The position numbers and the translations under genes are program-made. A stretch of 64,000 bases of DNA from Pseudomonas sp. 2FG (GTDB taxonomy: Bacteria > Pseudomonadota > Gammaproteobacteria > Pseudomonadales > Pseudomonadaceae). The stretch is taken from assembly GCF_005502935.1 (NCBI RefSeq), contig NZ_SCMP01000002.1:1-64000 (forward strand), in the 5' to 3' direction. Positions 53,303-62,724 of this stretch are shown here, one piece after another (the first letter of the stretch is position 1; each line of letters begins with the position of its first letter). The notes under the pieces are model-generated. The model saw only the letters and a list, made by a program, of their open reading frames with translations, ran no database searches and was not told the DNA's origin.

Positions 53303-54763
53303 ATGCTTGAGGTTCTGAACGACTTCCTGTCCGGCAAGCTGCTGATCGTGCTGATCGTCGGCCTGGGCAGCTACTTCACCATCCGCTCGCGCTTCGTCCA
53401 GTTCCGCCACTTCGGCCATATGTTCAGCGTGTTCAAGGATTCCCTGCGCGGCAGCGCCGGCCAGCTCAGCTCGTTCCAGGCGCTGATGCTCAGCCTGGCC
53501 GGCCGCGTCGGTGCCGGCAATATCGCCGGGGTCGGCATCGCCGTGACCCTGGGCGGCCCGGGCGCGGTGTTCTGGATGTGGGTGACCGCCCTGGTCGGCA
53601 TGTCCAGCAGCTTCTTCGAATGCTCCCTGGCCCAGCTGTACAAGCGCGCCGACGGCGACGGCCTGTACCGCGGCGGCCCGGCCTACTACATCCAGCACGG
53701 CCTCAAGCTGCGCTGGATGGCGATGACCTTCGCCGTGCTGCTGCTGGTGACCTACGGCTTCGCCTTCAACGGCCTGCAATCCTTCACCGTGACCCACTCG
53801 CTGGAGAACGCCTTCGGCTTCCCGGTCGAGTACACCGGCATCGGCCTGGCCGTGCTGCTGGGCCTGGTGTTTATCGGCGGGATCAAGCGCATCGCTTCGG
53901 TCTCCGACCTGCTGGTGCCGGTCAAGACCCTGGTCTATATCGGCGTGACCCTGTACGTGATCGCCACTCAGATCGAGCTGGTGCCGGGCATGCTGGTGAC
54001 CATAGTGAAGAGCGCCTTCGGCCTGGAACCGGCCTTCGCCGGCCTGCTCGGCAGCGCCATCGTGATGGGCGTGAAGCGCGGTGTGTTCGCCAACGAAGCC
54101 GGCCTGGGTAGCGCACCGAATGTGGCCGCCGTCGCCGCGGTCAAGCATCCGGTGGCCCAGGGCGTGGTCCAGGCCTTCAGCGTGTTCCTCGACACCTTCG
54201 TGATCTGCACCTGCACCGCCCTGCTGATCCTGCTGTCGGGCTTCTACACCCCGGGCTTCGAAGGTGACGGCATCACCCTCACGCAGAACTCCCTGGCCGC
54301 GGTGGTCGGTGACTGGGGGCGGATCTTCGTCAGCGTGGCGCTGAGCCTGTTCGTCTTCACCTGCATCCTCTACAACTACTACCTCGGCGAGAACGCCCTG
54401 CAGTTCCTCATCGGCCGCAGCCGTGTCGCCCTGCTGAGCTACCGCGGCCTGGTGCTGGCGCTGATCTGCTGGGGTTCGATGCAGAACCTCGGCACCGTGT
54501 TCGCCTTCGCCGACATCACCATGACATTGCTGGCCTTCGTCAACCTGATCGCCCTGGCCCTGCTGCTCAAGGTTGGCCTGCGCCTGATGCGCGACTACGA
54601 CCAGCAGCGCAAGGCCGGCGTGGAGACCCCGGTGTTCGACGCCCGCCAGTTCGCCGATCTGGACCTGGACCCGGCCGCCTGGCCGGAGGCACCCCTGGCG
54701 CCGCTGGCAGCCTGGCCAAGCGCGGCCAGCCAGCCGCCGGTCAACGCCCTGCAACAGCGTTGA
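53303..54763 (+). CDS. Alanine/glycine:cation symporter (AGCS family)
   Basis: 486-residue inner-membrane amino-acid carrier with about ten helices. The AGCS landmarks RVGAGNIAGVGIAVTLGGPG and the FFECSLAQLYK region are clear. It imports alanine, glycine or related amino acids with Na+ or H+. The C-terminal 60 residues are hydrophilic and Ala/Pro-rich, longer than in some homologues. It lies downstream of aspA and upstream of a binding-protein gene, so amino-acid use is the common theme. Confidence 0.92.
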   Translation: MLEVLNDFLSGKLLIVLIVGLGSYFTIRSRFVQFRHFGHMFSVFKDSLRGSAGQLSSFQALMLSLAGRVGAGNIAGVGIAVTLGGPGAVFWMWVTALVGMSSSFFECSLAQLYKRADGDGLYRGGPAYYIQHGLKLRWMAMTFAVLLLVTYGFAFNGLQSFTVTHSLENAFGFPVEYTGIGLAVLLGLVFIGGIKRIASVSDLLVPVKTLVYIGVTLYVIATQIELVPGMLVTIVKSAFGLEPAFAGLLGSAIVMGVKRGVFANEAGLGSAPNVAAVAAVKHPVAQGVVQAFSVFLDTFVICTCTALLILLSGFYTPGFEGDGITLTQNSLAAVVGDWGRIFVSVALSLFVFTCILYNYYLGENALQFLIGRSRVALLSYRGLVLALICWGSMQNLGTVFAFADITMTLLAFVNLIALALLLKVGLRLMRDYDQQRKAGVETPVFDARQFADLDLDPAAWPEAPLAPLAAWPSAASQPPVNALQQR

Positions 54764-54768
54764 CTTAT

Positions 54769-54796
54769 CGCCGCCTGGGCCTTGGCCCGGGCGGCG
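54769..54796 (+). terminator. Hairpin after the AGCS gene
   Basis: CGCCGCC(TG)GGGCC pairs with GGCCC(G)GGCGGCG across a TT loop. The stem is very stable but the tail (TTCGTTGTG) is only moderately T-rich. Confidence 0.6.
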
Positions 54797-54868
54797 TTCG
54801 TTGTGTCATAGGCCCCGCGCGGCCAACTGGCAAGCGCGGGACTCTCCGTTTCACAGGAGTGCCAGACC

Positions 54869-55624
54869 ATGCGCCATTATCTTTCAGCTGCATTGTTGTG
54901 TTGCTGGCTGTTCAGCCCCTTCAGCCAGGCCGAGTTGCCGCCGGGTTACCGGATGGTGCTGCTCACCGAGAACTTCCCGCCCTTCAATATGGCGAACAAC
55001 GGCAAGAACTTCGCCCGCGACCCGAATATTCAGGGCGTCAGCGCCGACATAGTGCGTGAGATGTTCAAGCGCGCCGCCATCGACTACAGCCTGACCCTGC
55101 GCTTCCCCTGGGACCGCATCTACCAGCAGGCGATGCACAGCCCCAATCACGGCCTGTTCTCCACCTCCCTGAGCGAGGCGCGCAAGCCCTTGTTCAAGTG
55201 GGTCGGGCCCATCGCCCAGTATCAAAGCGTGCTGGTCGGCCTCAAGGACGGCGGCCCGCAGCTGGACAACCTGGAGCAGGCCAAGGCCTATCGCATCGGC
55301 GCCTACCAGAGCGCGGCGGTCAGCCAGCACCTCGAACGCCTGGGCTTCAAACCGCAAAACGCCCTGCGCGACCAGGAAAACATCCGCAAACTGCTCGGCG
55401 GCAAGATCGACCTGTGGGCCACCTCGGACCCGGTCTGGCGTTATTACGCCAAGCAGGAAGGCGTGAGCGGGCTGGAAACCGTGCTGAGCTTCGACTCCTC
55501 CAAACTCTACCTGGCGCTGAACAAGGACACCCCGGACGAGGTGGTCGAGCGCCTGCAAAGAGCCCTGGACCAGATGAAAGCCGAGGGCTACGGCAGCTGC
55601 ACCAAGAACCCCGAACTCTGCTAA
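54869..55624 (+). CDS. Periplasmic amino-acid-binding-type protein (SBP family 3-like)
   Basis: 251-residue exported protein with a signal peptide ending at SQA near residue 21. The mature start LPPGYRMVLLTENFPPFNM and later GKIDLWATSDPVW fit extracellular solute-binding family 3 (polar amino acids). No ABC permease is encoded nearby, so it may be an orphan receptor. The ligand is unknown. Confidence 0.85.
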   Translation: MRHYLSAALLCCWLFSPFSQAELPPGYRMVLLTENFPPFNMANNGKNFARDPNIQGVSADIVREMFKRAAIDYSLTLRFPWDRIYQQAMHSPNHGLFSTSLSEARKPLFKWVGPIAQYQSVLVGLKDGGPQLDNLEQAKAYRIGAYQSAAVSQHLERLGFKPQNALRDQENIRKLLGGKIDLWATSDPVWRYYAKQEGVSGLETVLSFDSSKLYLALNKDTPDEVVERLQRALDQMKAEGYGSCTKNPELC

Positions 55625-55634
55625 GAGCCGGCAG

Positions 55635-57116
55635 TCAATCCGCCCAGGCCTTGCGCAACGCGCGCAGGGCCTGGGCGATCTGCGGCTCGGCGACCCCGGC
55701 GAAACCCAGCACCAGCCCGGCCCGCTGGTCCTCAGTGCCCGGCGAATCCGCCAGCCAGTAATCGCTCAAGCCATTCAGCTCGACCCCGACCGCCGCCGCC
55801 CGCGCGATCAGCTCGCGCTCGCGCGCCCGGCTCGCCACCCGCACGCTCAGATGCAGGCCGGCATCCACCGCCGGCAGCGGCTGACAACCGGCGATGGGTT
55901 CCGGCCAACCGCGCAACAGCGCATCGCGGCGCGCGCGCGCAGCCCGGCGCATGCGGCGGATATGCCGCTGGAAATGCCCGGCGGCGATGAACTCGGCCAT
56001 CACCGCCTGGGTGCCGATTTCCGAATGCCGCACGCCTAGCGCGCGCAGCTGCGCGAAGGCATCGGCCAAGGCTGGCGGCACCACCAGATAGCCCAGGCGC
56101 AGCCCGGGAAAAGCGATCTTCGAGAAGGTCCCGACATAGAGCACCCGGCCCTGCCGATCGAGCGCGGCCAAGGGCGACAACGGCGTACCGCGATAACGGT
56201 ATTCGCCGTCGTAATCGTCTTCGACTATCCAGGCCTGCTCGCGCTCGGCCCATTCCAGCAACTCCAGACGCCGCGCCAGGGACAGGGTGACGCCGGTCGG
56301 GTACTGATGCGAAGGCGTCACATAGGCCAGCCGGCAATCCTCGAGCGCCGCCAGTTGCGCGCAGTCCAGGCCGTCCCGATCGACCGCGATCCCGTGCAGC
56401 CGCGCGCCGGCCAGCGCGAAGGCCTGCCCGGCGGCGCGATAACCGGGGTTCTCCACCGCCACGCCATCGCCCACCTCCAGCAACAGCTGGGCGCACAGGC
56501 TGATAGCCTGCTGCGCGCCGCTGGTGACTATGACCTGGGCCGGATCGCAGATCAGCCCGCGGCTATTGCGCAGGTAGGCGGCGATCAGCTCGCGCAACTG
56601 CGGGTCGCCCGCGGGCTCGGCATAACCCAGGCGCTCCAGCGGCGGATGCCGCCAGAAGTTCGATTGCAAACGGGCCCAGATGTCGAAGGGGAACAGGTCG
56701 AACGCCGGGATGCCGACGCGAAAGGCCCGCGGCGCACCGGCACGCGGGGCGGGCAAGCGGTTGTTCTGCAAGCGCCCGAGCAGGCTGGTCTGCGGCGCAC
56801 TGGCCGGAGGCGCAGAAGGGCTGGGCGGCGCGGCGCTGCCGGCCAACTCAGCCACATAGGTGCCATCGCCGATGCGCCCCTCGAGATAGCCCTCGGCATA
56901 CAGCTGGTCGTAGGCGCGCACCACGGTATTGCGCGATACCCCCAGCGCCGCCGCCAGGTCACGGCTGGCCGGCAGGCGCACGCGGCTACTCAGCTGACCG
57001 CCAAGAATGCGCTCGCGCAGAGCCTGATACAGCTGGCGGGACAAGCCTTGGCGGCGGTCGAGGTGAATGCCCGAGGGATCGAGCGGCAGCGGTGGACGCG
57101 GAGTATTCGGGGGCAT
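55635..57116 (-). CDS. MocR/PdxR-type regulator (GntR wHTH fused to aminotransferase domain)
   Basis: 493-residue fusion. The N-terminal GntR winged helix (about 20-90) shows RLPASRDLAAALGVSRNTVV and EGYLEGRIGDGTYV. A fold-type I aminotransferase domain follows (about 130-485) with VEDDYDGEYRYRG and the PLP lysine in GTFSKIAFPGLRLGY. MocR proteins sense PLP or amino compounds and regulate PLP, GABA or taurine genes. It is divergent from the PaiB-GNAT gene (121-bp gap), its probable target. Confidence 0.92.
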   Translation of the reverse strand: MPPNTPRPPLPLDPSGIHLDRRQGLSRQLYQALRERILGGQLSSRVRLPASRDLAAALGVSRNTVVRAYDQLYAEGYLEGRIGDGTYVAELAGSAAPPSPSAPPASAPQTSLLGRLQNNRLPAPRAGAPRAFRVGIPAFDLFPFDIWARLQSNFWRHPPLERLGYAEPAGDPQLRELIAAYLRNSRGLICDPAQVIVTSGAQQAISLCAQLLLEVGDGVAVENPGYRAAGQAFALAGARLHGIAVDRDGLDCAQLAALEDCRLAYVTPSHQYPTGVTLSLARRLELLEWAEREQAWIVEDDYDGEYRYRGTPLSPLAALDRQGRVLYVGTFSKIAFPGLRLGYLVVPPALADAFAQLRALGVRHSEIGTQAVMAEFIAAGHFQRHIRRMRRAARARRDALLRGWPEPIAGCQPLPAVDAGLHLSVRVASRARERELIARAAAVGVELNGLSDYWLADSPGTEDQRAGLVLGFAGVAEPQIAQALRALRKAWAD

Positions 57117-57151
57117 GGGCGACTAACCGAAAGGTGGTCGTCACAGCCTAA

Positions 57152-57162
57152 ATTGGCCCAAT
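57152..57162. promoter_or_regulatory. Short palindrome in the mocR-paiB divergent region
   Basis: ATTGGCCCAAT is a perfect palindrome around a central C, and a related ATTGCCAT lies 5 bp downstream. Direct or inverted short repeats of this kind are usual for MocR operators. Confidence 0.3.
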
Positions 57163-57237
57163 GAAAATTGCCATGAATGGCTCTTACAACAGACCAATAG
57201 CCGGCCTAGGATGCGTTCATCCCGCCGGAGAATCGCC

Positions 57238-58383
57238 ATGTACCTGCCACCCGCGTTCCGTGAAGAAGACCTGCCCAGGCTGCATGCGCAGATCGCGCAG
57301 ACACCTTTGGCAATTCTGCTGAGCCAGGGCAACAACGGCCTCGAAGCCAGCCATCTGCCGCTGCTGCTGAGCCCCGACGAGGGTCGCTTCGGCACCCTGC
57401 AAGGCCACTTCGCCCGCGCCAACCCGCACTGGCGAAGCCTCGCGGCCGGCGCCGAGGTGCTGGTGATCTTCCCTGGGCCGCAGGCCTACGTCAGCCCCAG
57501 CTATTACCCGAGCAAGGCCGAGCACGGCAAGGCGGTGCCGACCTGGAACTACATCGCCGTCCACGCCCATGGCCATGCCGAGGTCTACGACGATCCGCAG
57601 CGCCTGCGCGAACTGCTGACGCGGCTGACTCGGCAACACGAACGAGACCGGCCACAGCCCTGGTCGCTCGAGGATGCGCCGGCGGACTATCTGGACAGCC
57701 TGCTGCGCGCCATCGTCGGCTTCTCCCTGCCGATCGAGCGCCTGGAAGGCCAATGGAAACTCAGCCAGAACCGCAGCCGCGCGGACCGCGCCGGCGTGCG
57801 CGAAGGGCTGGCCAGCAGCGCGTTGGCGAGCGACGTCGAACTGGCACAGCGGATGACTGAATGCACGCAAAGCTCTTCTATAGGTTTTGCACGCCCAGCA
57901 ACCCCAACACAACCCTCTGTGGGAGAACAGACGATGAGCACACTCAGTATCCGCCCCGTCAGCCGCGACGACCACGCCGCCTGGTTGCCGCTGTGGCAGG
58001 GCTACCAGCGCTTCTACAAGAGTGAAATCCCGGAGCAAACGACAGCCGTCACCTGGCAGCGCTTCCTCGATCCGGCCGAACCCATGCACGCCGCGCTGGC
58101 CTGGCAGGGCGAGCGCGCTGTCGGCCTGGCGCACTGGATCTTCCACCGCTCCTGCTGGACGCCCGGCGACTACTGTTACCTGCAGGATCTGTTCGTCAGC
58201 GAAGGCCAACGCGGCGGCGGCATCGGCCGGCAACTGATCGAACAGGTCTACGCCCAGGCCAAAGCCACCGGCGCCTCGCGGGTGCACTGGCTGACCCACG
58301 AAACCAACCTTGACGCCATGCAGCTCTACGAGCGCATCGCCGAACGCTCCGGCTTCGTTCAGTACCGCAAGCTGCTGCCTTAA
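57238..58383 (+). CDS. PaiB-like FMN-binding protein fused to a GNAT acetyltransferase
   Basis: A single open frame of 381 residues joins two proteins that are normally separate. Residues 1 to about 215 match PaiB/FMN-binding negative regulators (MYLPPAFREEDLP, GHFARANPHW, AYVSPSYYPSK, VPTWNYIAVHAHG, QWKLSQNRS). After an irregular linker (MTECTQSSSIGFARPATPTQ), residues 233-381 form a GNAT domain (SEGQRGGGIGRQLIE with the acetyl-CoA loop). An internal ATG at 57934 has GGGAGA 8 bp upstream, so the GNAT may also be made alone. In Bacillus, PaiA (GNAT) and PaiB are operon partners. The linker looks like a translated former intergenic spacer. Confidence 0.8.
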   Translation: MYLPPAFREEDLPRLHAQIAQTPLAILLSQGNNGLEASHLPLLLSPDEGRFGTLQGHFARANPHWRSLAAGAEVLVIFPGPQAYVSPSYYPSKAEHGKAVPTWNYIAVHAHGHAEVYDDPQRLRELLTRLTRQHERDRPQPWSLEDAPADYLDSLLRAIVGFSLPIERLEGQWKLSQNRSRADRAGVREGLASSALASDVELAQRMTECTQSSSIGFARPATPTQPSVGEQTMSTLSIRPVSRDDHAAWLPLWQGYQRFYKSEIPEQTTAVTWQRFLDPAEPMHAALAWQGERAVGLAHWIFHRSCWTPGDYCYLQDLFVSEGQRGGGIGRQLIEQVYAQAKATGASRVHWLTHETNLDAMQLYERIAERSGFVQYRKLLP

Positions 58384-58404
58384 TCACCACCACGAGGACC
58401 CGCC

Positions 58405-59085
58405 ATGTCGAACCAGCCGTTACTGCACTGGCAGCCCGCCAAAACTCCCGAGCGCCGGCCGTTGAGCGGCCAGCGCGTGCGCCTGGAACCCCTCGACCCG
58501 GCCCGCCACGGCGACGATTTATGGCAGGTCCTGCAAGGCCCGCAGGCCGACCCGGCGCTCTGGGACTACATGGCCTACGGCCCGTTCGGCGAGCGCAGCG
58601 CCTTCGATGCCTGGCTGAGCGGCAATGCAGCGACCAGCAATCCGCTGTTCTACAGCGTGATCGACCCGGCCAGCGCTCGCGCCCAGGGCCTGCTCAGCTT
58701 TCTCAACATAGTCCCGGCCCACGGCAGCATCGAGATCGGCAATATCTGCTACGGCCGCGCCATGCAACGCAGCGCGCCGGCGACCGAGGCGATTTACCTG
58801 TTGGCCCACTACGCCTTCGAACTGGGTTACCGCCGCCTGGAATGGAAGTGCAACGCGCAGAACGCCCGCTCGACACGGGCCGCCGAGCGCTTTGGCTTCA
58901 GCTACGAGGGGCTGTTCCGCCAGCACCTGGTGATCAAGGACCGCAACCGCGACACCGCCTGGTACGCCCTGCTCGATAACGAGTGGCCGGCCGTGCGGCA
59001 CGCCTTCGAACGCTGGTTGGCGGCGGATAACTTCAGCGCCGACGGCCGGCAGAAACACAGCCTGGCCGAATTGCGCGAAGCCTGA
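58405..59085 (+). CDS. GNAT N-acetyltransferase, RimJ/RimL-like
   Basis: 226-residue acetyltransferase of the RimJ/RimL type. Conserved blocks are LSGQRVRLEPLDPARH, LSFLNIVPAHGSIEIGNICY, the EWKCNAQNARSTRAAERFGF segment that binds acetyl-CoA, and the EGLFRQHLVIKDRNRDTAWY ending. It is 21 bp after the PaiB-GNAT gene and likely in the same operon. The substrate is unknown; ribosomal protein or antibiotic acetylation cannot be told from sequence. Confidence 0.88.
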   Translation: MSNQPLLHWQPAKTPERRPLSGQRVRLEPLDPARHGDDLWQVLQGPQADPALWDYMAYGPFGERSAFDAWLSGNAATSNPLFYSVIDPASARAQGLLSFLNIVPAHGSIEIGNICYGRAMQRSAPATEAIYLLAHYAFELGYRRLEWKCNAQNARSTRAAERFGFSYEGLFRQHLVIKDRNRDTAWYALLDNEWPAVRHAFERWLAADNFSADGRQKHSLAELREA

Positions 59086-59233
59086 ACAAGCGCTTGTATG
59101 GTTGCGAGATTGTAGGGGTCAGCAATACAGGCTGTTCATTGGATTATGAGCCCAAGGGCTCACCCTTCGGGCCAGCGCTAAAGCGCTGTTCAGGTCCCGC
59201 TCCCCGCTTACGCGAGGAGCCAATAAAAAGAGC

Positions 59234-59258
59234 AAAAAAAGGGAGCCTTGCGGCTCCC
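59234..59258 (-). terminator. Terminator of the pyruvate carboxylase operon
   Basis: On the minus strand GGGAGCC, a GCAA loop and GGCTCCC form a 7-bp stem, followed by seven T at 59240-59234. It lies 27 bp after the oadA-type gene. Confidence 0.9.
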
Positions 59259-59284
59259 GAGGGGACTTCTGTTTAGCCTTCGAT

Positions 59285-61093
59285 TCAGGCTTCGATCTCC
59301 ACCAGGATCTCGCCCGGGTTGACCCGGTCGCCCTTGGCCACATGGATAGCCGTGACGGTGCCGGCGATACCCGCCTGCACTTCGGTTTCCATCTTCATCG
59401 CCTCGCTGATCAGCACGGCCTGGCCGGCTTTCACCGTGTCGCCTTGCTTGACCAGCACCTCGACTATGTTGCCCGGCATGGTGGTGCTGACATGGCCCGG
59501 CGCGCTGGCGTGCTTGCGCTTGCCGGTGCCGGCACCGACGAACTCGTTGAGCGGCTCGAACACCACCTCTTCCGGCATGCCGTCGAGGGACAGGTAGAAG
59601 TGCCGCTTGCCGTCGGTCTTCACGCCGACGCCGGTGATGTCCACGCGGTAGCTCTCGCCGTGTACGTCGATGATGAACTCGGTCGGCACGCCTTCGCCGC
59701 TGGCCGCGGCCACGCCGCCGGCTTCCGGGATCGGCAGCAGCACCTCCGGCGTCAGAGTGCCGGCTTCGCGCTCTTCGAGGAACTTGCGCCCGATGTCCGG
59801 GAACATGGCGTAGGTCAGCACATCCTCTTCGGACTTGGCCAGGGCGCCGATCTCTTCGCGCAGCTTGGCCAGTTCCGGCTTGAGCAGATCGGCCGGACGC
59901 ACCTCGATCACGTCTTCGCTGCCGATCGCCTGGCGCCGCAGCTGCTCATCGACCTTGCCGGCGGCGCGGCCGTAGCGGCCTTGCAGGTAGAGCTTGACCT
60001 CGTTGGTGATGGTCTTGTAGCGCTCGCCGGCCAGCACGTTGAACACCGCCTGGGTCCCAACTATCTGCGAAGTCGGGGTCACCAGCGGCGGGAACCCGAG
60101 GTCGGCGCGGACTCTCGGGATCTCGGCGAATACCTCGTTGATGCGGCTCAGCGCGCCCTGTTCCTTCAGCTGGTTGGCCAGGTTGGACATCATCCCGCCC
60201 GGCACCTGGTTGACCTGTACGCGGGTATCGACCGTGGTGAATTCGCTCTCGAACTGGTGGTATTTCTTGCGCACGGCGTAGAAGTACAGGCCGATTTCCT
60301 GCAGCAGTTGCAGGTCCAGACCGGTGTCGAACTCGCTGCCCTTGAGCGCGGCGACCATCGACTCGGTGCCCGGATGGCTGGTGCCCCAGGCGAAGCTGGA
60401 GATCGCCGTGTCGATATGCTCGGCGCCGTTTTCGATCGCCTTGAGCTGGCACATGGCGGCCAGGCCGGCGGTGTCATGGGAATGGATAAACACCGGCAGC
60501 GACTGCTCGGCCTTCAGCGCCTTGACCAGCTCGCCGGTGGCGTACGGCGTCAGCAGGCCGGCCATGTCCTTGATCGCCACCGAGTCGCAGCCCATGGCTT
60601 CCATCTGCTTGGCCTGGGCGACGAAGGCTTCGATGGTGTGCACCGGGCTGGTGGTGTAGCAGAGCGTGCCTTGCGCATGTTTGCCGGCGGCTTTCACCGC
60701 TTCGATGGACACCCGCAGGTTACGCACGTCGTTCATCGCGTCGAAGATGCGGAACACGTCGATGCCGTTGACCGCGGCCTTGGCGACGAAGGCCTTGACC
60801 ACGTCATCGCTGTAATGCCGGTAGCCGAGCAGGTTCTGCCCGCGCAGGAGCATCTGCAGGCGGGTGTTGGGCAGCGCCGCGCGCAGCTTGCGCAGGCGCT
60901 CCCAGGGGTCTTCCTTGAGGAAGCGCACGCAGGCGTCGAAGGTCGCGCCGCCCCAGACTTCCAGCGACCAGTAGCCGACCTGGTCGAGCTTGGCGCAGAT
61001 CGGCAGCATGTCTTCGGTGCGCATGCGGGTGGCGATCACCGATTGGTGGGCGTCACGCAGTATGGTGTCGGTAACGTGGATCTTCTTAGTCAT
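59285..61093 (-). CDS. oadA: Pyruvate carboxylase subunit B (OadA-type)
   Basis: 602-residue carboxyltransferase subunit of a two-subunit pyruvate carboxylase, which makes oxaloacetate from pyruvate. The N-terminal carboxyltransferase domain starts VTDTILRDAHQS and includes VWGGATFDACVRFL, MNDVRN and the metal-binding FIHSHDTAG. The C-terminal biotin domain has the biotinylated lysine in SEAMKMETEV near residue 567. It lies 10 bp after subunit A. The name oxaloacetate decarboxylase alpha is used for the same family, but no beta and gamma membrane subunits are present, so carboxylase is preferred. Confidence 0.94.
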   Translation of the reverse strand: MTKKIHVTDTILRDAHQSVIATRMRTEDMLPICAKLDQVGYWSLEVWGGATFDACVRFLKEDPWERLRKLRAALPNTRLQMLLRGQNLLGYRHYSDDVVKAFVAKAAVNGIDVFRIFDAMNDVRNLRVSIEAVKAAGKHAQGTLCYTTSPVHTIEAFVAQAKQMEAMGCDSVAIKDMAGLLTPYATGELVKALKAEQSLPVFIHSHDTAGLAAMCQLKAIENGAEHIDTAISSFAWGTSHPGTESMVAALKGSEFDTGLDLQLLQEIGLYFYAVRKKYHQFESEFTTVDTRVQVNQVPGGMMSNLANQLKEQGALSRINEVFAEIPRVRADLGFPPLVTPTSQIVGTQAVFNVLAGERYKTITNEVKLYLQGRYGRAAGKVDEQLRRQAIGSEDVIEVRPADLLKPELAKLREEIGALAKSEEDVLTYAMFPDIGRKFLEEREAGTLTPEVLLPIPEAGGVAAASGEGVPTEFIIDVHGESYRVDITGVGVKTDGKRHFYLSLDGMPEEVVFEPLNEFVGAGTGKRKHASAPGHVSTTMPGNIVEVLVKQGDTVKAGQAVLISEAMKMETEVQAGIAGTVTAIHVAKGDRVNPGEILVEIEA

Positions 61094-61103
61094 ACTCAGT
61101 TCC

Positions 61104-62522
61104 TCACAGGCCGGCGTGGGCGGCGATGGCGGTGGCGATGGCCAGGGCCAGGTGCGATGGGTTGCGCTTGATCGAGTACTCGGTCAGCTCCGGGTGGCTC
61201 TCGACGAAGCTGGTGTTGAACTGGCCGCTTCTAAACTCGGGGTTACGCAGGATTTCCTGGTAGTAGGCGGCGGTGGTCTTCACCCCTTGCACGCGCATGT
61301 CGTCCAGGGCGCGCAGGCCGCGGTCCATCGCCTCTTCCCAGGTCAGCGCCCAGACCACCAGCTTCAGGCACATGGAGTCGTAATAGGGCGGAATGGTGTA
61401 GCCGGTGTAGATCGCCGTGTCGGTGCGCACGCCGGGGCCGCCGGGCGCGTAGTAACGGGTGATCTTGCCGAACGAGGGCAGGAAGTTGTTCTTCGGGTCC
61501 TCGGCGTTGATCCGGAACTGCAAGGCGAAGCCGCGGTACTGGATGTCTTCCTGCTTGACCGAGAGCGGGTTGCCTGCGGCGATGCGGATCTGCTCGCGGA
61601 CGATGTCGATGCCGGTGATTTCCTCGGTGATGGTGTGTTCCACCTGCACCCGGGTGTTCATCTCCATGAAGTACAGCTCGCCATCTTCGGCGAGCAGGAA
61701 TTCCACGGTGCCGGCGTTCTCGTAACCCACCGCCTTGGCCGCACGCACCGACAGATCGCCGATATAGGCGCGCTGCTCCGGCGTCAGTTGCGGGCTCGGG
61801 GCGATCTCGATCAGCTTCTGGTTGCGCCGCTGAATCGAGCAGTCGCGCTCGAACAGGTGCACCACGTTGCCGAAGCTGTCGCCGAGGATCTGCGCCTCGA
61901 TATGCTTGGGATTGACGATGCACTTCTCCAGGAAGACCTCGGCCGAGCCGAAGGCCTTGGTCGCCTCGGAGATCACCCGCGGGAAGGCCTGCTCCAGCTC
62001 CTCGGCGCTGTTGCAGCGGCGGATACCGCGGCCGCCGCCACCGGACGTGGCCTTGAGCATCACCGGGTAACCGATGCGCTCGCCTTCCCTCAGGGCCTCG
62101 GCGATATCCGCGACGTTGCCTTCGGTGCCCGGGGTGACCGGCACGCCGGCGGCGATCATGCTGCGCCGGGCCTCGGTTTTGTCGCCCATGCGGCGAATCA
62201 CCTCGGCACTGGGACCGATGAATTTGATCCCGCGCTCGGCGCAGATCTCCGCCAGCTCGGCGTTCTCGGAGAGGAAGCCATAGCCCGGGTGCAGCGCATC
62301 GCACCCGGTCTCGACCGCCAGATTGACCAGCTTGCGCGGGTTCAAGTAGCCGGCCAGCGGCTCGGCACCGATGCTGTGGGCCTCGTCGGCGCGCTTCACG
62401 TGTAGCGCCATGCGGTCGGCATCGGAGTAAACCGCCACCGAGCGGATGCCCATCTCGGCGCAAGCGCGCACGATACGAACGGCAATCTCGCCACGGTTAG
62501 CGATCAGGATTTTCTTGATCAC
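61104..62522 (-). CDS. pycA: Pyruvate carboxylase subunit A (biotin carboxylase)
   Basis: 472-residue biotin carboxylase subunit. Conserved blocks: KKILIANRGEIAVRI, HPGYGFLSENAE, the glycine-rich KATSGGGGRGIR for ATP, RDCSIQRRNQK, FMEMNTRVQVEHTITE and GFALQFRINAEDP. It resembles AccC, but pairing with the OadA-type gene and the divergent LysR gene marks it as the anaplerotic pyruvate carboxylase of Pseudomonas. Confidence 0.94.
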   Translation of the reverse strand: MIKKILIANRGEIAVRIVRACAEMGIRSVAVYSDADRMALHVKRADEAHSIGAEPLAGYLNPRKLVNLAVETGCDALHPGYGFLSENAELAEICAERGIKFIGPSAEVIRRMGDKTEARRSMIAAGVPVTPGTEGNVADIAEALREGERIGYPVMLKATSGGGGRGIRRCNSAEELEQAFPRVISEATKAFGSAEVFLEKCIVNPKHIEAQILGDSFGNVVHLFERDCSIQRRNQKLIEIAPSPQLTPEQRAYIGDLSVRAAKAVGYENAGTVEFLLAEDGELYFMEMNTRVQVEHTITEEITGIDIVREQIRIAAGNPLSVKQEDIQYRGFALQFRINAEDPKNNFLPSFGKITRYYAPGGPGVRTDTAIYTGYTIPPYYDSMCLKLVVWALTWEEAMDRGLRALDDMRVQGVKTTAAYYQEILRNPEFRSGQFNTSFVESHPELTEYSIKRNPSHLALAIATAIAAHAGL

Positions 62523-62641
62523 GGAAGGTTTCCCTCGGCCTGGTGAACTGGCGACCGCTTACCGCCGGTCGACCCCTGCGCGAGCCCGAGAATCACATTC
62601 TGGAGCCCATTCGCGTAGTTACCCTAGCCCCCGGCGCCGAT

Positions 62642-62667
62642 TAACCAAAATCAATAATTATTGGGTT
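62642..62667. promoter_or_regulatory. Candidate LysR operator between pycA and its regulator
   Basis: CAATAATTATTG at 62652-62663 is a perfect 12-bp palindrome, flanked by TAACC on the left and GGTTA on the right at slightly different distances. The AT-rich palindrome in the divergent region fits a LysR-type binding site. Confidence 0.45.
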
Positions 62668-62724
62668 AGCTATTAGTAAAGACTTATAGTCACTCGACCA
62701 AGCATAGATAAACAGGTGAAATCC

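Noticed and set aside
59086..59233. Possible fourth dispersed repeat copy near ACAGGCTGTTCATTGG
   Set aside because: Only a short stretch resembles the repeat ends; no second end or shared interior block is found.
59342..61171. 609-codon plus-strand open frame
   Set aside because: Antisense shadow of the pyruvate carboxylase subunit B gene.
59285..62522. Oxaloacetate decarboxylase Na+ pump
   Set aside because: The membrane beta and gamma subunits are absent, and a biotin carboxylase subunit is present, so pyruvate carboxylase is the better reading.
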